Notes: generated by a model not told the origin, from the letters alone. A DNA stretch of 64,000 nt from Mitsuokella jalaludinii DSM 13811 (GCF_000702905.1 NZ_JNKR01000006.1:22784-86783); one strand, 5' to 3'; counted from the stretch's first letter, positions 1 through 9,138 are shown. Program-made: numbers and translations.

Positions 1-53
1 AGAAATATGGGAGAAGATAAACTCTTTCTACCTATGATTTTTGGGAAAAAGAT

Positions 54-82
54 TTGCCTATTTTTGTGAGAAAAAGTATAAT
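54..82 (+). promoter_or_regulatory. sigma70-type promoter of the LysR-family gene
   Basis: A -35-like TTGCCT (54-59) lies 17 nt before a perfect -10 TATAAT (77-82), about 70 nt ahead of the LysR start. The 53 bases before it hold nothing I can assign; whatever lies to the left is outside the window. Confidence 0.5.
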
Positions 83-150
83 AGCAAGAAAGAGATATAG
101 GACGTATGAATATTTGCTATAGACGGCTCCGGCCGGAAAGAGAGATCACT

Positions 151-1062
151 ATGGAAATCAAGGATATGCGGGCATTCTATGCCATCGTGGAAGAGGGCAA
201 CATCAGTCATGCGGCACAGCGCCTCGACATTGCGCAGCCGGCGCTCTCGCGCCAGATGAAGCGGCTGGAGACTTCGCTCGGCGTGCAGCTCTTCGAGCGC
301 GGTAGCCGGCGCATCCGCCTGACGGATGCGGGGCGCGTGCTCTACTCGCGCGTCGAGCACATCCTCGGCATGGTCGACGGGACGGTGCGTGAGATCACGG
401 AGATCGGCTCCGGCATCGCCGGCTCGATCCAGCTCGGGACAATCACGACGTCGGGCGCACTGCTGCTGCCGGAGCTCATCTCCGAGTTCCACCGCCGCTA
501 CCCGCAGGTCACGTATCAGATCTGGGAGGCCGAGGGCGCGCGCATCCTGGAGCTGCTCGACAACCGCGTCATCGAGATCGCCATCACGCGCACGCAGGTG
601 GACTCCAAGGTCTACGAGTCGATCGTGCTGCCGAATGAGCCGCTCGTCGTCGTCATGAATAAGGACCAGGTCATCGGTGCGTCCGACAGCGAAGTCCGCA
701 TGGAGGAGCTGCGCGACACGCCGATCATCATCCCGCTGCGCTGGCAGAGCCTCTTCATTGCGAACTGCCGCAAGCTCGGCTTCGACCCGCACATCCTCTG
801 CGTCTCGGATAGCATCGTGCAGGACCTCCTGCTCGTCAAGCGCGGCATGGGCGCGGCCATCCTGCCCGTCTCATCGCGCACCTTGCTGACGGACGGCAAT
901 CTCCATTACAAGAAGCTCGTTTCGCCGGAGATGAGCACGCACACGGTCATCGCCTGGCTCAAGAACCGCACGCTCTCTTCGTCGAGCGAGCACTTCATCA
1001 AGCTCTTCCGCGAGATGTTCCTCGGCGAGAGGGCGCAGCACGGCGATGAAGAGACGGTGTGA
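151..1062 (+). CDS. LysR-family transcriptional regulator
   Basis: A 303-residue protein of typical LysR length. Residues about 3-62 form the winged helix-turn-helix (GNISHAAQRLDIAQPALSRQ, the family's hallmark stretch), followed by a linker helix and a periplasmic-binding-protein-like effector domain from about residue 90. The start at 151 is chosen because GGAAAGAG lies just upstream and the protein begins exactly where LysR proteins usually do; an in-frame ATG at 106 would add 15 residues that do not fit the family. LysR proteins usually control a divergent neighbour, which here would lie off the left edge, so the target and effector are unknown. A strong terminator follows at 1128-1160. 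Confidence 0.88.
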   Translation: MEIKDMRAFYAIVEEGNISHAAQRLDIAQPALSRQMKRLETSLGVQLFERGSRRIRLTDAGRVLYSRVEHILGMVDGTVREITEIGSGIAGSIQLGTITTSGALLLPELISEFHRRYPQVTYQIWEAEGARILELLDNRVIEIAITRTQVDSKVYESIVLPNEPLVVVMNKDQVIGASDSEVRMEELRDTPIIIPLRWQSLFIANCRKLGFDPHILCVSDSIVQDLLLVKRGMGAAILPVSSRTLLTDGNLHYKKLVSPEMSTHTVIAWLKNRTLSSSSEHFIKLFREMFLGERAQHGDEETV

Positions 1063-1127
1063 AAGCAATTAGAATCGAATTAATTCGGCAGGAATCCCTT
1101 TCTTTTTCCAGGGAGCTGCTATATAGT

Positions 1128-1160
1128 AGAGATATATTAAAAAATATATCTCTTTTTTTC
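1128..1160 (+). terminator. rho-independent terminator after the LysR gene
   Basis: An 11-bp perfect AT-rich stem (1128-1138 with 1143-1153) and a 4-nt loop are followed by a run of seven T. It separates the LysR gene from the two-component operon. Confidence 0.8.
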
Positions 1161-1208
1161 TTATCTTCCGTTTGTCATTGGATATCATCTGGATATGGAG
1201 GGGATCAC

Positions 1209-1916
1209 ATGGATAAGGCAAATCAGCCGAGCAAACCAGTACGCATCTTCATTGTCGAGGACGAGCACCGCATCGCGCGCTTCCTGCAGATCGAGCTCGA
1301 GCACGAGGGCTTTGAGACGGAGATCGAGGAGAACGGCACGCGCGCCTATGAGCGCATCATGCAGGGCAACTTCGACCTTGTGCTGCTCGATGTCATGCTG
1401 CCGGGCATGGATGGCCTGACCATCTGCAAGCGCGTGCGCGAGGTCTCGTCTCTGCCGATCATCATGCTGACGGCCAAGGACGAGGTCGAGGACAAGGTGG
1501 CCGGCCTCGACATCGGTGCTGACGACTACATGACGAAGCCGTTTGCCATCGAGGAGCTCATGGCCCGCATCCGCAATGCGCTGCGCAAGCACGTGCCGGA
1601 CAATGGCGTGCCGCTCGAGGAGCGCCTGCAGGTCAAGAATCTCGTCATGTACCCGAAGCGCTATGAGGTCGAGGTCGACGGCGAGACGGTCCACCTGACG
1701 AAGAAGGAGTACTCGCTGCTCGAGTACATGATGCGCAATAAGCGCACGGTCCTCACGCGCGACCAGATCCTCGAGAAGGTCTGGGGCTACGATTACAGCG
1801 GCGACACGAATGTCGTCGATGTCTACATCCGCTACCTGCGCGCCAAGCTCGACGACCACTTCCATGAGAAGTACATCTACACGGTCCGAGGCGTAGGCTA
1901 TGCGGTCAAGGAGTAA
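1209..1916 (+). CDS. OmpR/PhoB-family response regulator
   Basis: A 235-residue DNA-binding response regulator. The receiver domain (about 11-125) keeps the acidic pair (E17, D18), the phosphoacceptor D61 in LLDVMLPGMDG and the switch lysine K110 in TKPF. A C-terminal winged helix (about 140-233) carries LTKKEYSLLEYMM and VRGVGY. The start at 1209 has TGGAGGGG about 6 nt upstream. Its 3' end overlaps the histidine kinase gene by 17 nt, so the two are translationally coupled and almost certainly cognate. The sequence resembles the ArlR/CssR group but does not reveal the regulon. Confidence 0.93.
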   Translation: MDKANQPSKPVRIFIVEDEHRIARFLQIELEHEGFETEIEENGTRAYERIMQGNFDLVLLDVMLPGMDGLTICKRVREVSSLPIIMLTAKDEVEDKVAGLDIGADDYMTKPFAIEELMARIRNALRKHVPDNGVPLEERLQVKNLVMYPKRYEVEVDGETVHLTKKEYSLLEYMMRNKRTVLTRDQILEKVWGYDYSGDTNVVDVYIRYLRAKLDDHFHEKYIYTVRGVGYAVKE

Positions 1917-3378
1917 GGGCTTCTGGCAGCGCCTCTACTGCAGGAGCCCGCTCTGGCGCATGAAGATCTCGACGAAGATCACCTGCCTCTATGCGGCCAT
2001 CCTGCTCGTCGTGCTGCTCCTCACGAGCGCCATCATGGGCCTCGGCATCTACTTCTCGTTCTACCATGAAGCGGAGACGGAAATCCACATCGCGATGCAG
2101 AACGTGCAGAAGGGGCTGGCCTCGTCGCGCAGCCTGCAGGCATTCCTGAAACGCGGCGATCTCGTCCCGCCTGGCGTCGTGATGCGCGTGACGGACCTGA
2201 CGGGCAGTGTCATCTACGAGAACGACTCACATTACCCCTCTCTTGATGTGGTGGAGGATCATCGTGTGAAGAACCCGCCGTTCTGGGCGGCCAAGGACAT
2301 GGAAGTCGTCGAGTTCAACCGCTTCATGATGTACTATACGACGATGGATGTGGCAGACCACGGACAGCTCTACCAGTTCCACTTCTTCCGCACGATTACG
2401 GCGGAGAAGAACTTCCTCATGGAACTCCAGCGCCTGCTGTTCCTCATCACGATCGCGGGCACGCTCGTCGCGCTTCTCGCGGGATATTTCCTGAGCAACA
2501 GGATACTCCAGCCCATCCGGAACCTCACGCAGACGGCGCGCAAGATCGAGGTGGAGCGCATGGACAAGCGCATCGAGGTGCCGCCGGCGCAGGACGAGCT
2601 GTCAGAGCTCGCCCTGACGTTCAACCACATGCTCGACCGCTTGGAGCGCGGCTTCAATCAGCAACAGCGCTTCGTTTCGGATGCCTCGCATGAGCTCCGG
2701 ACACCGGTGACGGTCATTCTCGGCTACTCCGACCTGCTCGCGCGCTGGGGCCGCTCCGATGCGAAGATCCTCGAGGCGGGCATCACCTCGATTCGCTCGG
2801 AGGCTGAGGATATGCAGGACCTCATCGAGAAGCTGCTGTTTCTCGCGCGCGCCGATCAGAAGCGCCAGGTCCTGCACAAGGATTTCGTCCACCTCGATGA
2901 GCTCGTCGACGACGCCGTCCGCAAGATGAAGCTCGTTGCCAAGGAGCACACTGTGCGGCTGGCGGTCAATGAGCCGGGCATCATCTACGCGGACCCGGCC
3001 ACGATGCGCCAGATGATGCGCATCTTTCTCGAGAACGCGGTCAAGTACACGCCGGCAGGCGGCCATATCGCGGTTTCGTCTCGCCGCCTGCCAGAGAAGG
3101 GCTGCATGGAGCTGACGTTTGCCGATGATGGCATCGGCATCGCGCAGGAGGACAAGGGCAAGATCTTCGAGCGCTTCTACCGCGCGGACAGCGCGCGCAC
3201 GAAGAAGGCCGGCAGCATCGGCGGAACAGGCCTCGGCCTCTCCATCGCGAGCTGGATTGCCGAGCAGCACGAGATTGAGATTGCCGTCGAGAGCGAGCTT
3301 GACAAGGGCACGAAATTCATCCTGACCATCCCGCTGGCAGAGGATGACGAAAGCGATACAAGCGATAAAGAAGGATAA
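1900..3378 (+). CDS. sensor histidine kinase of the OmpR-type pair
   Basis: A 492-residue membrane kinase. It has transmembrane helices at about 29-52 and 177-198 enclosing a roughly 125-residue extracytoplasmic sensor, then a HAMP domain (about 199-252). The HisKA helix has phospho-acceptor H264 in SDASHELRTP, and the HATPase_c domain has N box (NAVKYTP), G1 box (ADDGIGI), F box (IFERFYR) and G2 box (GGTGLGLSI). All catalytic motifs look intact. It starts inside the end of the response-regulator gene, which argues for one transcript. The periplasmic sensor has no family I recognise, so the stimulus is unknown. Confidence 0.93.
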   Translation: MRSRSKGFWQRLYCRSPLWRMKISTKITCLYAAILLVVLLLTSAIMGLGIYFSFYHEAETEIHIAMQNVQKGLASSRSLQAFLKRGDLVPPGVVMRVTDLTGSVIYENDSHYPSLDVVEDHRVKNPPFWAAKDMEVVEFNRFMMYYTTMDVADHGQLYQFHFFRTITAEKNFLMELQRLLFLITIAGTLVALLAGYFLSNRILQPIRNLTQTARKIEVERMDKRIEVPPAQDELSELALTFNHMLDRLERGFNQQQRFVSDASHELRTPVTVILGYSDLLARWGRSDAKILEAGITSIRSEAEDMQDLIEKLLFLARADQKRQVLHKDFVHLDELVDDAVRKMKLVAKEHTVRLAVNEPGIIYADPATMRQMMRIFLENAVKYTPAGGHIAVSSRRLPEKGCMELTFADDGIGIAQEDKGKIFERFYRADSARTKKAGSIGGTGLGLSIASWIAEQHEIEIAVESELDKGTKFILTIPLAEDDESDTSDKEG

Positions 3379-3388
3379 CAGGCATAAG

Positions 3389-3433
3389 GAAGCGGCCATG
3401 GGAAATTTGAATTTTCCCATGGCCGCTCTTTTC
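3389..3433. terminator. bidirectional terminator between convergent genes
   Basis: A stem of about 15 bp (3391-3405 with 3412-3427, core GCGGCCATGGGAAA) with a T-rich 3' flank lies between the kinase stop and the convergent SHMT-like gene. The A-rich bases inside the stem could serve the opposite strand. Confidence 0.75.
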
Positions 3434-3454
3434 TTGCAGTGTATAGCGCCCTTG

Positions 3455-4771
3455 TCAGTGGAACAGGCGCCCGAAGAGGTGCTTCTTCTCATTCGAGGCG
3501 ATGTGGCGGACGCTGATCTCGTCGGCTCCGTTGAAGAAAATGTCGGGGTTGGCGATGCTCTCGACCCACTCCTCCGAGTAAATCGGCTTGTCCATGAGCA
3601 GGGAGCTGACCTTCTTGCGGATGACCTCGAGTGCGGCTGGGTCATCCACATTGAGGGCGGCGGCGAGGAGCTGGCCAATCTTCTCCATGTCCTTTTCCTT
3701 CAGGGAACGCGTCGTCGGATTGAGGCTGGAGAGGCGCAGCACGGGGTGTGCGGGCCTGCGCTCTGCATCCGGCAGGCGTGCCGTCTTGATCATGAAGCCC
3801 GCGCGGTGCAGCTTCTGCTCGGTCTTCTGCGGGTCGGCATCTGGGGGCAATGCCGCGACGACGAGGTGGCAGTCTGTGCCGTCGCCCCAGATGGGGATGC
3901 CGTTCTCTTGCAGGGCTTTGCTCAGGGCACGCGCATTGGCGATGACCTGCTGCCCGTAGAGGCGGAAGGACGGCTCGGAAGCCTCGCGCAACGAGACGGC
4001 GAGGGCTGCGAGGCGGTTCTTGTGCAGGGCGGAATGACCGTTGTCGATGACGGAGCGCTCAATCGTCTCGGCCAGATCTTTCTTGCAGAGGATGATGGCG
4101 CCTTCAGGGCCCTGCAGCGAGTCATTCGTCGGGAAGGTCACGATGTCGGCGTCAGCGACGGGCGACGGCATGAGGCCTGCGGCAACGAGGCCGACGTTCT
4201 GGCCGATGTCGACCCAGAGCAGCGCGCCGGCCTCGTGCGTGACTTTCGCGAGGCGCTTCGTGTCGATGGCGAACGGGAAACTCGTCGGCGAGAAAATCAC
4301 GATCTTGGGCTGGTGGCGTGCAATCTGCTCGTCGAGTTCCTTCCAGTCGATGTCGCGGTTCTCCCAGTCTGCTCCGAAGATGGAGAAGCGGTAGGAGAGG
4401 CCGTGGCAGAGCTCCTGTTTGCGGCCATTGAAGGAGAGGACGGGATTGCCGGATTTCAAGAGCGCCTTGAAGACGACGCGCGAGGCGGCGCTGATGCTGT
4501 CGAGGCGTACGATGGCGTGTTCCGCATGGAAGCACTTGAGCGCGCGCTCGACCGCCATGCGCTCAAAGCGCCCAGTGCGGCTGATGCCGTGGTAATCCGT
4601 GCTGACGTTGGCGAGGATGCTGCCTTCGAGGTAGGCGGCAAACGGTGATTCGGCATTGACGGTCGGGATCAGGGACATCGTGAAGCGCTGCTCCTCGATC
4701 TCGTCCTGGAATTCGGCAAATACTTCTTCATCGAGCTTCTTGAGCGTGCTCAGTAATTCTTCTCTGTCCAT
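3455..4771 (-). CDS. serine hydroxymethyltransferase-like protein lacking the PLP lysine
   Basis: A 438-residue protein collinear with GlyA (SHMT, about 417 residues). Recognisable blocks include DIGQNVGLVAAGLMPSPV (GlyA: VDMAHVAGLVAAG), NDSLQGPEGA (GlyA: HKTLAGPRGG), DGTDCHLVV (GlyA: GGTDNHLFL) and a late LRLSSLNPTTR (GlyA: IRVGTPAITRR). The residue aligned to the Schiff-base lysine of THKT is Asp217 (codon GAC, plus-strand 4121-4123), and the stacking histidine of VDMAH is replaced (DIGQ). The N-terminal EGYPGxRYYGG block is also absent. It therefore cannot act as an ordinary SHMT. It follows the SLC13 transporter gene by 53 nt on the same strand, with GAGGT ahead of the ATG, so it is probably co-transcribed. 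Role unknown: a scaffold, sensor or different chemistry are all possible. Confidence 0.85.
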   Translation of the reverse strand: MDREELLSTLKKLDEEVFAEFQDEIEEQRFTMSLIPTVNAESPFAAYLEGSILANVSTDYHGISRTGRFERMAVERALKCFHAEHAIVRLDSISAASRVVFKALLKSGNPVLSFNGRKQELCHGLSYRFSIFGADWENRDIDWKELDEQIARHQPKIVIFSPTSFPFAIDTKRLAKVTHEAGALLWVDIGQNVGLVAAGLMPSPVADADIVTFPTNDSLQGPEGAIILCKKDLAETIERSVIDNGHSALHKNRLAALAVSLREASEPSFRLYGQQVIANARALSKALQENGIPIWGDGTDCHLVVAALPPDADPQKTEQKLHRAGFMIKTARLPDAERRPAHPVLRLSSLNPTTRSLKEKDMEKIGQLLAAALNVDDPAALEVIRKKVSSLLMDKPIYSEEWVESIANPDIFFNGADEISVRHIASNEKKHLFGRLFH

Positions 4772-4824
4772 ATAAGTACCTCACTTTTTGTGGAATTGTT
4801 TCGGCTGGTAGTGCACATCCGGCA

Positions 4825-6084
4825 TCAGAACGGCCAGACGAGCGGGATGATGACCGTGCAGACAATCATCGAGACGAGGACGAGCGGCAGGCCGACCTTG
4901 ACATAGTCCATGAAGTGGAACTTGCCAGGGCCGAGGATAAGTGTGTTCGGCGGCGTGGCGACCGGCGTCGTGAAGGCACAGGATGCGGCGATGCCGATGG
5001 CCATGAGCACGGGGAACGGCGAGACGCCGATCGACTGGGCAATCGAGATGCCGATCGGGGCGAGCAGCGCTGCGGCGGCCGTGTTCGACATGAACTGCGT
5101 GAGGCCGCAGGACAGAAGGAACAGCGCCATGACGATGATGAGCGGGGAGGCGTTGCTGCCGATGATGCCGACGACGCCGTTGGCGATCATCGCACCGGCT
5201 CCCGTCTTGTCCATGGCCTCTGCGAGCGGCAGCATGCCGGCGAACAGGAAGATGGTCGTCCAGTCGATGCCGCCGTATGCCTGCTTCTCGCTGAGGCAGC
5301 CCGTGATGACGCAGGCGAGTGCGCCGATGATGGCGGCCGTCTGCATCGGCACGTTGATCGTCTTCGAGAGTGCCATGGCGACGACGACGAGGATGAGGAT
5401 GATGGCACAGATGGCCATCTTGCGCGTATCCTTCGGCAGGTCAGACGTCAGGTCGCTGAGGTTGCTGTCGATATGGCCGTGCGGGCAGAGCCGCCTGCCA
5501 ATCGTCAGCATGTAGATGACGCCGGCGATCGAGAGCGGGATGCCGATCCAGGCGAATTCAAAGAAGCCGAAGGGCTGCAGGCCGCTGGCGGAGAGCGTTG
5601 CGCTCATGAGGATGTTCGGCGGCGTGCCGATCATCGTGACGGTGCCGCCAACATTGGCCGCGACGGCCAGGGCCATGAGCTGCGGCGAGACGGCGAGGCG
5701 CGCGACGGCGCAGATCTGCACGACGACCGGCAGCAGGCAGGCGACGGTCGCGGTGTTCGACGAGACAGAGGACAGGATGATCGTGACAATCATGATGGCG
5801 GCCATCAGGCGCTTCTCGCCCGTGCCTGCGGCATGGACGACGGTGATACCGATGCGCTGGGCGAGGCCCGTCTGGAACATCGCGGCGCCGATGACGAACA
5901 TGCCGGCGAAGAGTACGACGGTGGAATTCGACAGGCCGGAGAATACCTGTTTCGGCGTTAGCACGCCGAGCAGGCCGAGGGCGATTGAGGCGCCCATTGC
6001 TGTGACGGCGAGCGGGATGAGCTCGGTCACGAAGAAAAAGGCTGCTACCCCGAGGACAATCAGGGTCAATACTGCTGGATCCAT
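4825..6084 (-). CDS. SLC13/DASS-family anion:sodium symporter
   Basis: A 419-residue polytopic membrane protein with roughly a dozen hydrophobic segments. It shows the two inverted-repeat signatures of the divalent anion:Na+ symporter family: SNTATVACLLP with IGTPPNI in the first half, and SNTAAAALLAP with ATPPNTL in the second. Substrates in this family are di- and tricarboxylates or sulfate; nothing here picks one. The start at 6084 (MDPAVL) is preceded by AAGGGAG at proper spacing; a longer frame to 6141 would add a non-hydrophobic leader without a ribosome site. It is the first gene of an apparent two-gene operon with the SHMT-like protein, which suggests an amino- or organic-acid substrate, but that is inference. 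Confidence 0.85.
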   Translation of the reverse strand: MDPAVLTLIVLGVAAFFFVTELIPLAVTAMGASIALGLLGVLTPKQVFSGLSNSTVVLFAGMFVIGAAMFQTGLAQRIGITVVHAAGTGEKRLMAAIMIVTIILSSVSSNTATVACLLPVVVQICAVARLAVSPQLMALAVAANVGGTVTMIGTPPNILMSATLSASGLQPFGFFEFAWIGIPLSIAGVIYMLTIGRRLCPHGHIDSNLSDLTSDLPKDTRKMAICAIILILVVVAMALSKTINVPMQTAAIIGALACVITGCLSEKQAYGGIDWTTIFLFAGMLPLAEAMDKTGAGAMIANGVVGIIGSNASPLIIVMALFLLSCGLTQFMSNTAAAALLAPIGISIAQSIGVSPFPVLMAIGIAASCAFTTPVATPPNTLILGPGKFHFMDYVKVGLPLVLVSMIVCTVIIPLVWPF

Positions 6085-6358
6085 AAATAGACTCCCTTCT
6101 TTCTGAAAGCTTCTCGCATGAGGAACGGGATATTTCGCCATCCCTCTCGTTATCTCTTATCTATTCGTCGCGTTTTTACCGTTTTCCTCTTAGGCTCTAC
6201 AAAAAAAGAGTCTCAAACGACGAGAGTTGAAAATTTGTGTACTTTTGTGCAATTGAAGCAGGAAGTCAGCCGCTCTGGAAAGAATAGGGTAAGAAACCAT
6301 CTGGGCATCTGGGATTGTAAAGAAAGAATGAGAGATTGGAAGAATGGAAGGAGCGTTC

Positions 6359-7240
6359 ATGAGGATGAGGGTACTTGTCACGGGTGTAACGGGACAGCTC
6401 GGGCACGATTGTGTCCTGGAGCTGAAGGATAGAGGCATTGAAGTGCAGGGCGTGTCGAGCCGGGAATTCCCCCTGACGGATGTGGAGGCGATGCGCCGCT
6501 ATATGGCCATCTACAAGCCGACATGCGTCATCCACTGTGCGGCCTACACGGCAGTGGACCGGGCGGAGGATGATGAGGCGGCCTGCATGGCTGTCAATGC
6601 AGCGGGCACGGCGAACCTTGCCAAGCTCTGCCGCGAGTTCCACGCGAAGATGGTCTACATCAGCACGGACTACGTCTTCCCGGGAGACGGCACGGAGCCA
6701 TATGAGACGGACGCGCCAAAGGGGCCGACGAATGTCTACGGGAAGTCGAAGCTCATGGGCGAGGAGGCCGTCAGCTCGATACTCCGGCGCTGCTTCATCG
6801 TGCGCATCTCGTGGGTCTTCGGCATCAACGGCAAGAACTTCATCCGCACGATGCTGCGCCTCGGCCAGTCCCATGCAAAGCTCACGGTCGTCGATGACCA
6901 GGTCGGCTCGCCGACATACACGCGCGACCTCGCGGTGCTGCTAGCCGACATGATCCAGACGGAGCGCTATGGCGTCTACCATGCGACGAACGAGGGCTTC
7001 TGCTCGTGGGCCGAGCTGGCGGCAGAGGTCTTCCGCCAGGCCGGCATGCCGGTTGTCGTCGAGCCCGTGCCGTCATCTGCCTATCCGACACGCGCTGTAC
7101 GGCCGCATAACTCCCGCATGAGCAAGAGGAGCTTGACGGAGGCAGGGTTTTCGCTGCTGCCGCGCTGGCAGGATGCCGTCGGGCGCTATCTCATCGAGCT
7201 CGAGAGCCTGAGGGAGCAGCAGGAAGCCCGCGCAGAATGA
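6359..7240 (+). CDS. rfbD: dTDP-4-dehydrorhamnose reductase (RmlD/RfbD)
   Basis: A 293-residue short-chain (extended) reductase. The N-terminal Rossmann fold has VTGVTGQLG, the catalytic YxxxK pair is YGKSK, and the fixed motifs HCAAYTAVDRAE, STDYVF and VDDQVGSPTYT are those of RmlD. It catalyses the last step of dTDP-L-rhamnose synthesis, using NAD(P)H. The start at 6359 has AAGGAG 6 nt upstream. rfbA, rfbB and rfbC are not in the window, so this gene stands apart from a rhamnose cluster. The 270 nt before it are AT-rich and presumably hold divergent promoters for this gene and the SLC13 operon; I could not place convincing -35/-10 boxes. Confidence 0.9.
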   Translation: MRMRVLVTGVTGQLGHDCVLELKDRGIEVQGVSSREFPLTDVEAMRRYMAIYKPTCVIHCAAYTAVDRAEDDEAACMAVNAAGTANLAKLCREFHAKMVYISTDYVFPGDGTEPYETDAPKGPTNVYGKSKLMGEEAVSSILRRCFIVRISWVFGINGKNFIRTMLRLGQSHAKLTVVDDQVGSPTYTRDLAVLLADMIQTERYGVYHATNEGFCSWAELAAEVFRQAGMPVVVEPVPSSAYPTRAVRPHNSRMSKRSLTEAGFSLLPRWQDAVGRYLIELESLREQQEARAE

Positions 7241-7278
7241 AATGAATGGAGCATTGCATTACAGGATTTGTCCTCTGA

Positions 7279-7315
7279 GCGTGTACATCTCGGCGAGGTG
7301 TACACGCTTTTTATT
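7279..7315 (+). terminator. rho-independent terminator after rfbD
   Basis: A 9-bp perfect stem, GCGTGTACA (7279-7287) with TGTACACGC (7299-7307), is followed by TTTTTATTTT. Confidence 0.85.
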
Positions 7316-7365
7316 TTCCTGGGATACAGAGTACGCGTATAAAACACAAATTACAGGAAAAAGTA

Positions 7366-7394
7366 TTGCATCCTGCTACTGTTTAGTGTATACT
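7366..7394 (+). promoter_or_regulatory. promoter of sstT
   Basis: TTGCAT (7366-7371) and TATACT (7389-7394) are separated by exactly 17 nt, about 68 nt ahead of the sstT start. Confidence 0.6.
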
Positions 7395-7461
7395 AACACA
7401 TGTACTTTTGAGAGAAACGTATTTCGTTTCACTGCGTCAATTGCAATCAAGGGGGATTCAT

Positions 7462-8712
7462 ATGTTTCATAAGATTGGTAAGAAATACCGGGAGACTGCA
7501 CTGATTAAGCTGATCATCGTCGGCCTTATCCTCGGCATCATCATCGCGCTGGCAGCCCCGCAGGCCGTGCCGGCCGTCTCGGTGCTCGGCGATCTTTTCG
7601 TCCGTGCCCTCAAGGGCATCGCACCGGTCCTCGTCTTCGTGCTCGTCATGAATGCTCTGGCTCAGAAGAATTCGGATGCCAGCGCTTCGATGAAGCCAAT
7701 CGTGCGTCTCTACGTCTTCGCGACGTTCTGCGCCTCACTTGTTGCCGTCGCATACTCGTTTGCGTTCCCGACGGTCCTGCACCTGCAGGTTGCCGATGCG
7801 CAGCTCGCGCCACCGTCCGGCATCGTCGAGGTCCTGCACAACCTGATCCTCTCGGTCGTCGACAACCCGATCCACGCGCTGGCCAATGCCAACTACATCG
7901 GCATCCTCGGCTGGGCCTGCCTGGCTGGCATCGCGCTCCATGCGGCCAGTGACACGACGAAGAACATGCTCAACGACTTCGCGAAGACGGTCACGAAGAT
8001 CGTGCAGTGGGTCATCCGCTTTGCACCGTTCGGCATCATGGGCCTCGTTGCCAACGCCATCGGCACGAATGGTCTCGGTGCACTGCTCGGCTACGTCCAG
8101 ATCCTCGGCGTCCTGCTCGCGGCGTTCTTCACGGTCGCACTGGTCATGAATCCGCTGATCGTCTACCTGCACATTCACCGCAATCCGTATCCGCTCGTCT
8201 GGACGACGCTCAAGGAGAGCGGCCTCTACGCCTTCTTCACGAGAAGCTCTGCGGCCAACATTCCGGTCAATCTCGCACTCTGCGAGCGCCTCGGCCTCGA
8301 TGAGGACACGTACTCGATCTCCATCCCGCTCGGCGCGACGATCAACATGAGCGGCGCGGCCATCACGATTGCCGTTCTCTCGCTCGCCGCAGCGCACACG
8401 CTCGGCATCAGCGTCGACCTGCCGACGGCACTCCTTCTCTGCCTCGTCTCGACTGTCGGTGCCTGCGGCGCCTCGGGTGTGGCTGGCGGCTCCCTGCTGC
8501 TGATCCCTGTCGCCTGTGCATCGTTCGGCATCGGCAATGACATCGCCATGCAGGTCGTCGGCGTCGGCTTCATCATCGGCGTCATCCAGGATGCCTGTGA
8601 GACGGCCCTCAACAGCTCGACGGACGTGCTCTTCACGGCGACGGCTGAATTCGCACAGCGCGCCAAGGAAGGCAAGTTGCGCAATGAGGACATGGTTTCG
8701 CACAACAACTGA
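7462..8712 (+). CDS. sstT: serine/threonine:Na+ symporter SstT
   Basis: A 416-residue member of the dicarboxylate/amino acid:cation symporter (DAACS) family. The SstT features are the N-terminal [10 protein letters not shown] helix, the first re-entrant loop region [11 protein letters not shown] and the second block [15 protein letters not shown]. SstT imports serine and threonine with sodium across the inner membrane. The start at 7462 is chosen for the AAGGGGG just upstream rather than an in-frame start at 7408. It is flanked by its own promoter and a bidirectional terminator, so it is a single-gene unit. Imported threonine could feed the threonine deaminase at 33.5-34.7 kb, but they are not linked. 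Confidence 0.85.
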   Translation: MFHKIGKKYRETALIKLIIVGLILGIIIALAAPQAVPAVSVLGDLFVRALKGIAPVLVFVLVMNALAQKNSDASASMKPIVRLYVFATFCASLVAVAYSFAFPTVLHLQVADAQLAPPSGIVEVLHNLILSVVDNPIHALANANYIGILGWACLAGIALHAASDTTKNMLNDFAKTVTKIVQWVIRFAPFGIMGLVANAIGTNGLGALLGYVQILGVLLAAFFTVALVMNPLIVYLHIHRNPYPLVWTTLKESGLYAFFTRSSAANIPVNLALCERLGLDEDTYSISIPLGATINMSGAAITIAVLSLAAAHTLGISVDLPTALLLCLVSTVGACGASGVAGGSLLLIPVACASFGIGNDIAMQVVGVGFIIGVIQDACETALNSSTDVLFTATAEFAQRAKEGKLRNEDMVSHNN

Positions 8713-8721
8713 TTTTACGAC

Positions 8722-8760
8722 ATAAAAAATGCGGTCCAGCTCTGCTGGATCGCATTTTTG
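8722..8760. terminator. bidirectional terminator between sstT and the cupin gene
   Basis: The stem AAAATGCGGTCCAGC / GCTGGATCGCATTTTT (one mismatch) has a 3-nt loop, with an A run on the left and a T run on the right. Confidence 0.85.
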
Positions 8761-8774
8761 CTGTATAGAGGCGA

Positions 8775-9110
8775 TCATTTGCGGATGATCAGCGCCATGA
8801 AGACGAGATCTTCTGTCTTGGATGTGTTCTTGATGCCGTGCTGCTCGCCGTCCGGGCAGAACGTCGTCGCACCGGCACCAATCTCGACTTCCTTGCCGTT
8901 GTCGTTGTAGAGCGCATGGCCGGAGAGGATGTGATACGTCTCCGTGTTGCCGACGTGCTGGTGGACGCCGATGCCGCAGAGTGGCGGCACAATGACCTTT
9001 GCGTACATGTCGCACTTGCCGTCGAGTTCTTTAGGTGTCAGGAGTTTGACGATCGTGATCGTGCCAATGCCTTTTTCTGCCTGTCCCGGTGCTGGTTCAA
9101 TGAATGCCAT
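8775..9110 (-). CDS. small cupin-domain protein
   Basis: A 111-residue single-domain cupin. The first cupin motif is GVHQHVGNTETYHILSG (two histidines and a glutamate as metal ligands) and the second is PDGEQHGIKN (last histidine ligand), so a metal site is probably intact. Stand-alone cupins of this size include mannose-6-phosphate isomerase-like and various binding or sensor proteins; no specific activity can be assigned. It is divergent from the ElyC-like gene, sharing a region of about 145 nt. Confidence 0.8.
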   Translation of the reverse strand: MAFIEPAPGQAEKGIGTITIVKLLTPKELDGKCDMYAKVIVPPLCGIGVHQHVGNTETYHILSGHALYNDNGKEVEIGAGATTFCPDGEQHGIKNTSKTEDLVFMALIIRK

Positions 9111-9138
9111 GGTAAAATCTCCTTTTCGCTGTTCGAGC

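Noticed and set aside
58..792. Long minus-strand open frame opposite the LysR gene
   Set aside because: Low-complexity Arg/Asp-rich translation, the usual antisense shadow of GC-rich coding DNA; no ribosome site and no family features.
6118..6432. 104-residue open frame in the spacer before rfbD
   Set aside because: No recognisable domain, runs into rfbD out of frame, and no ribosome site; it is chance in an AT-richer spacer.
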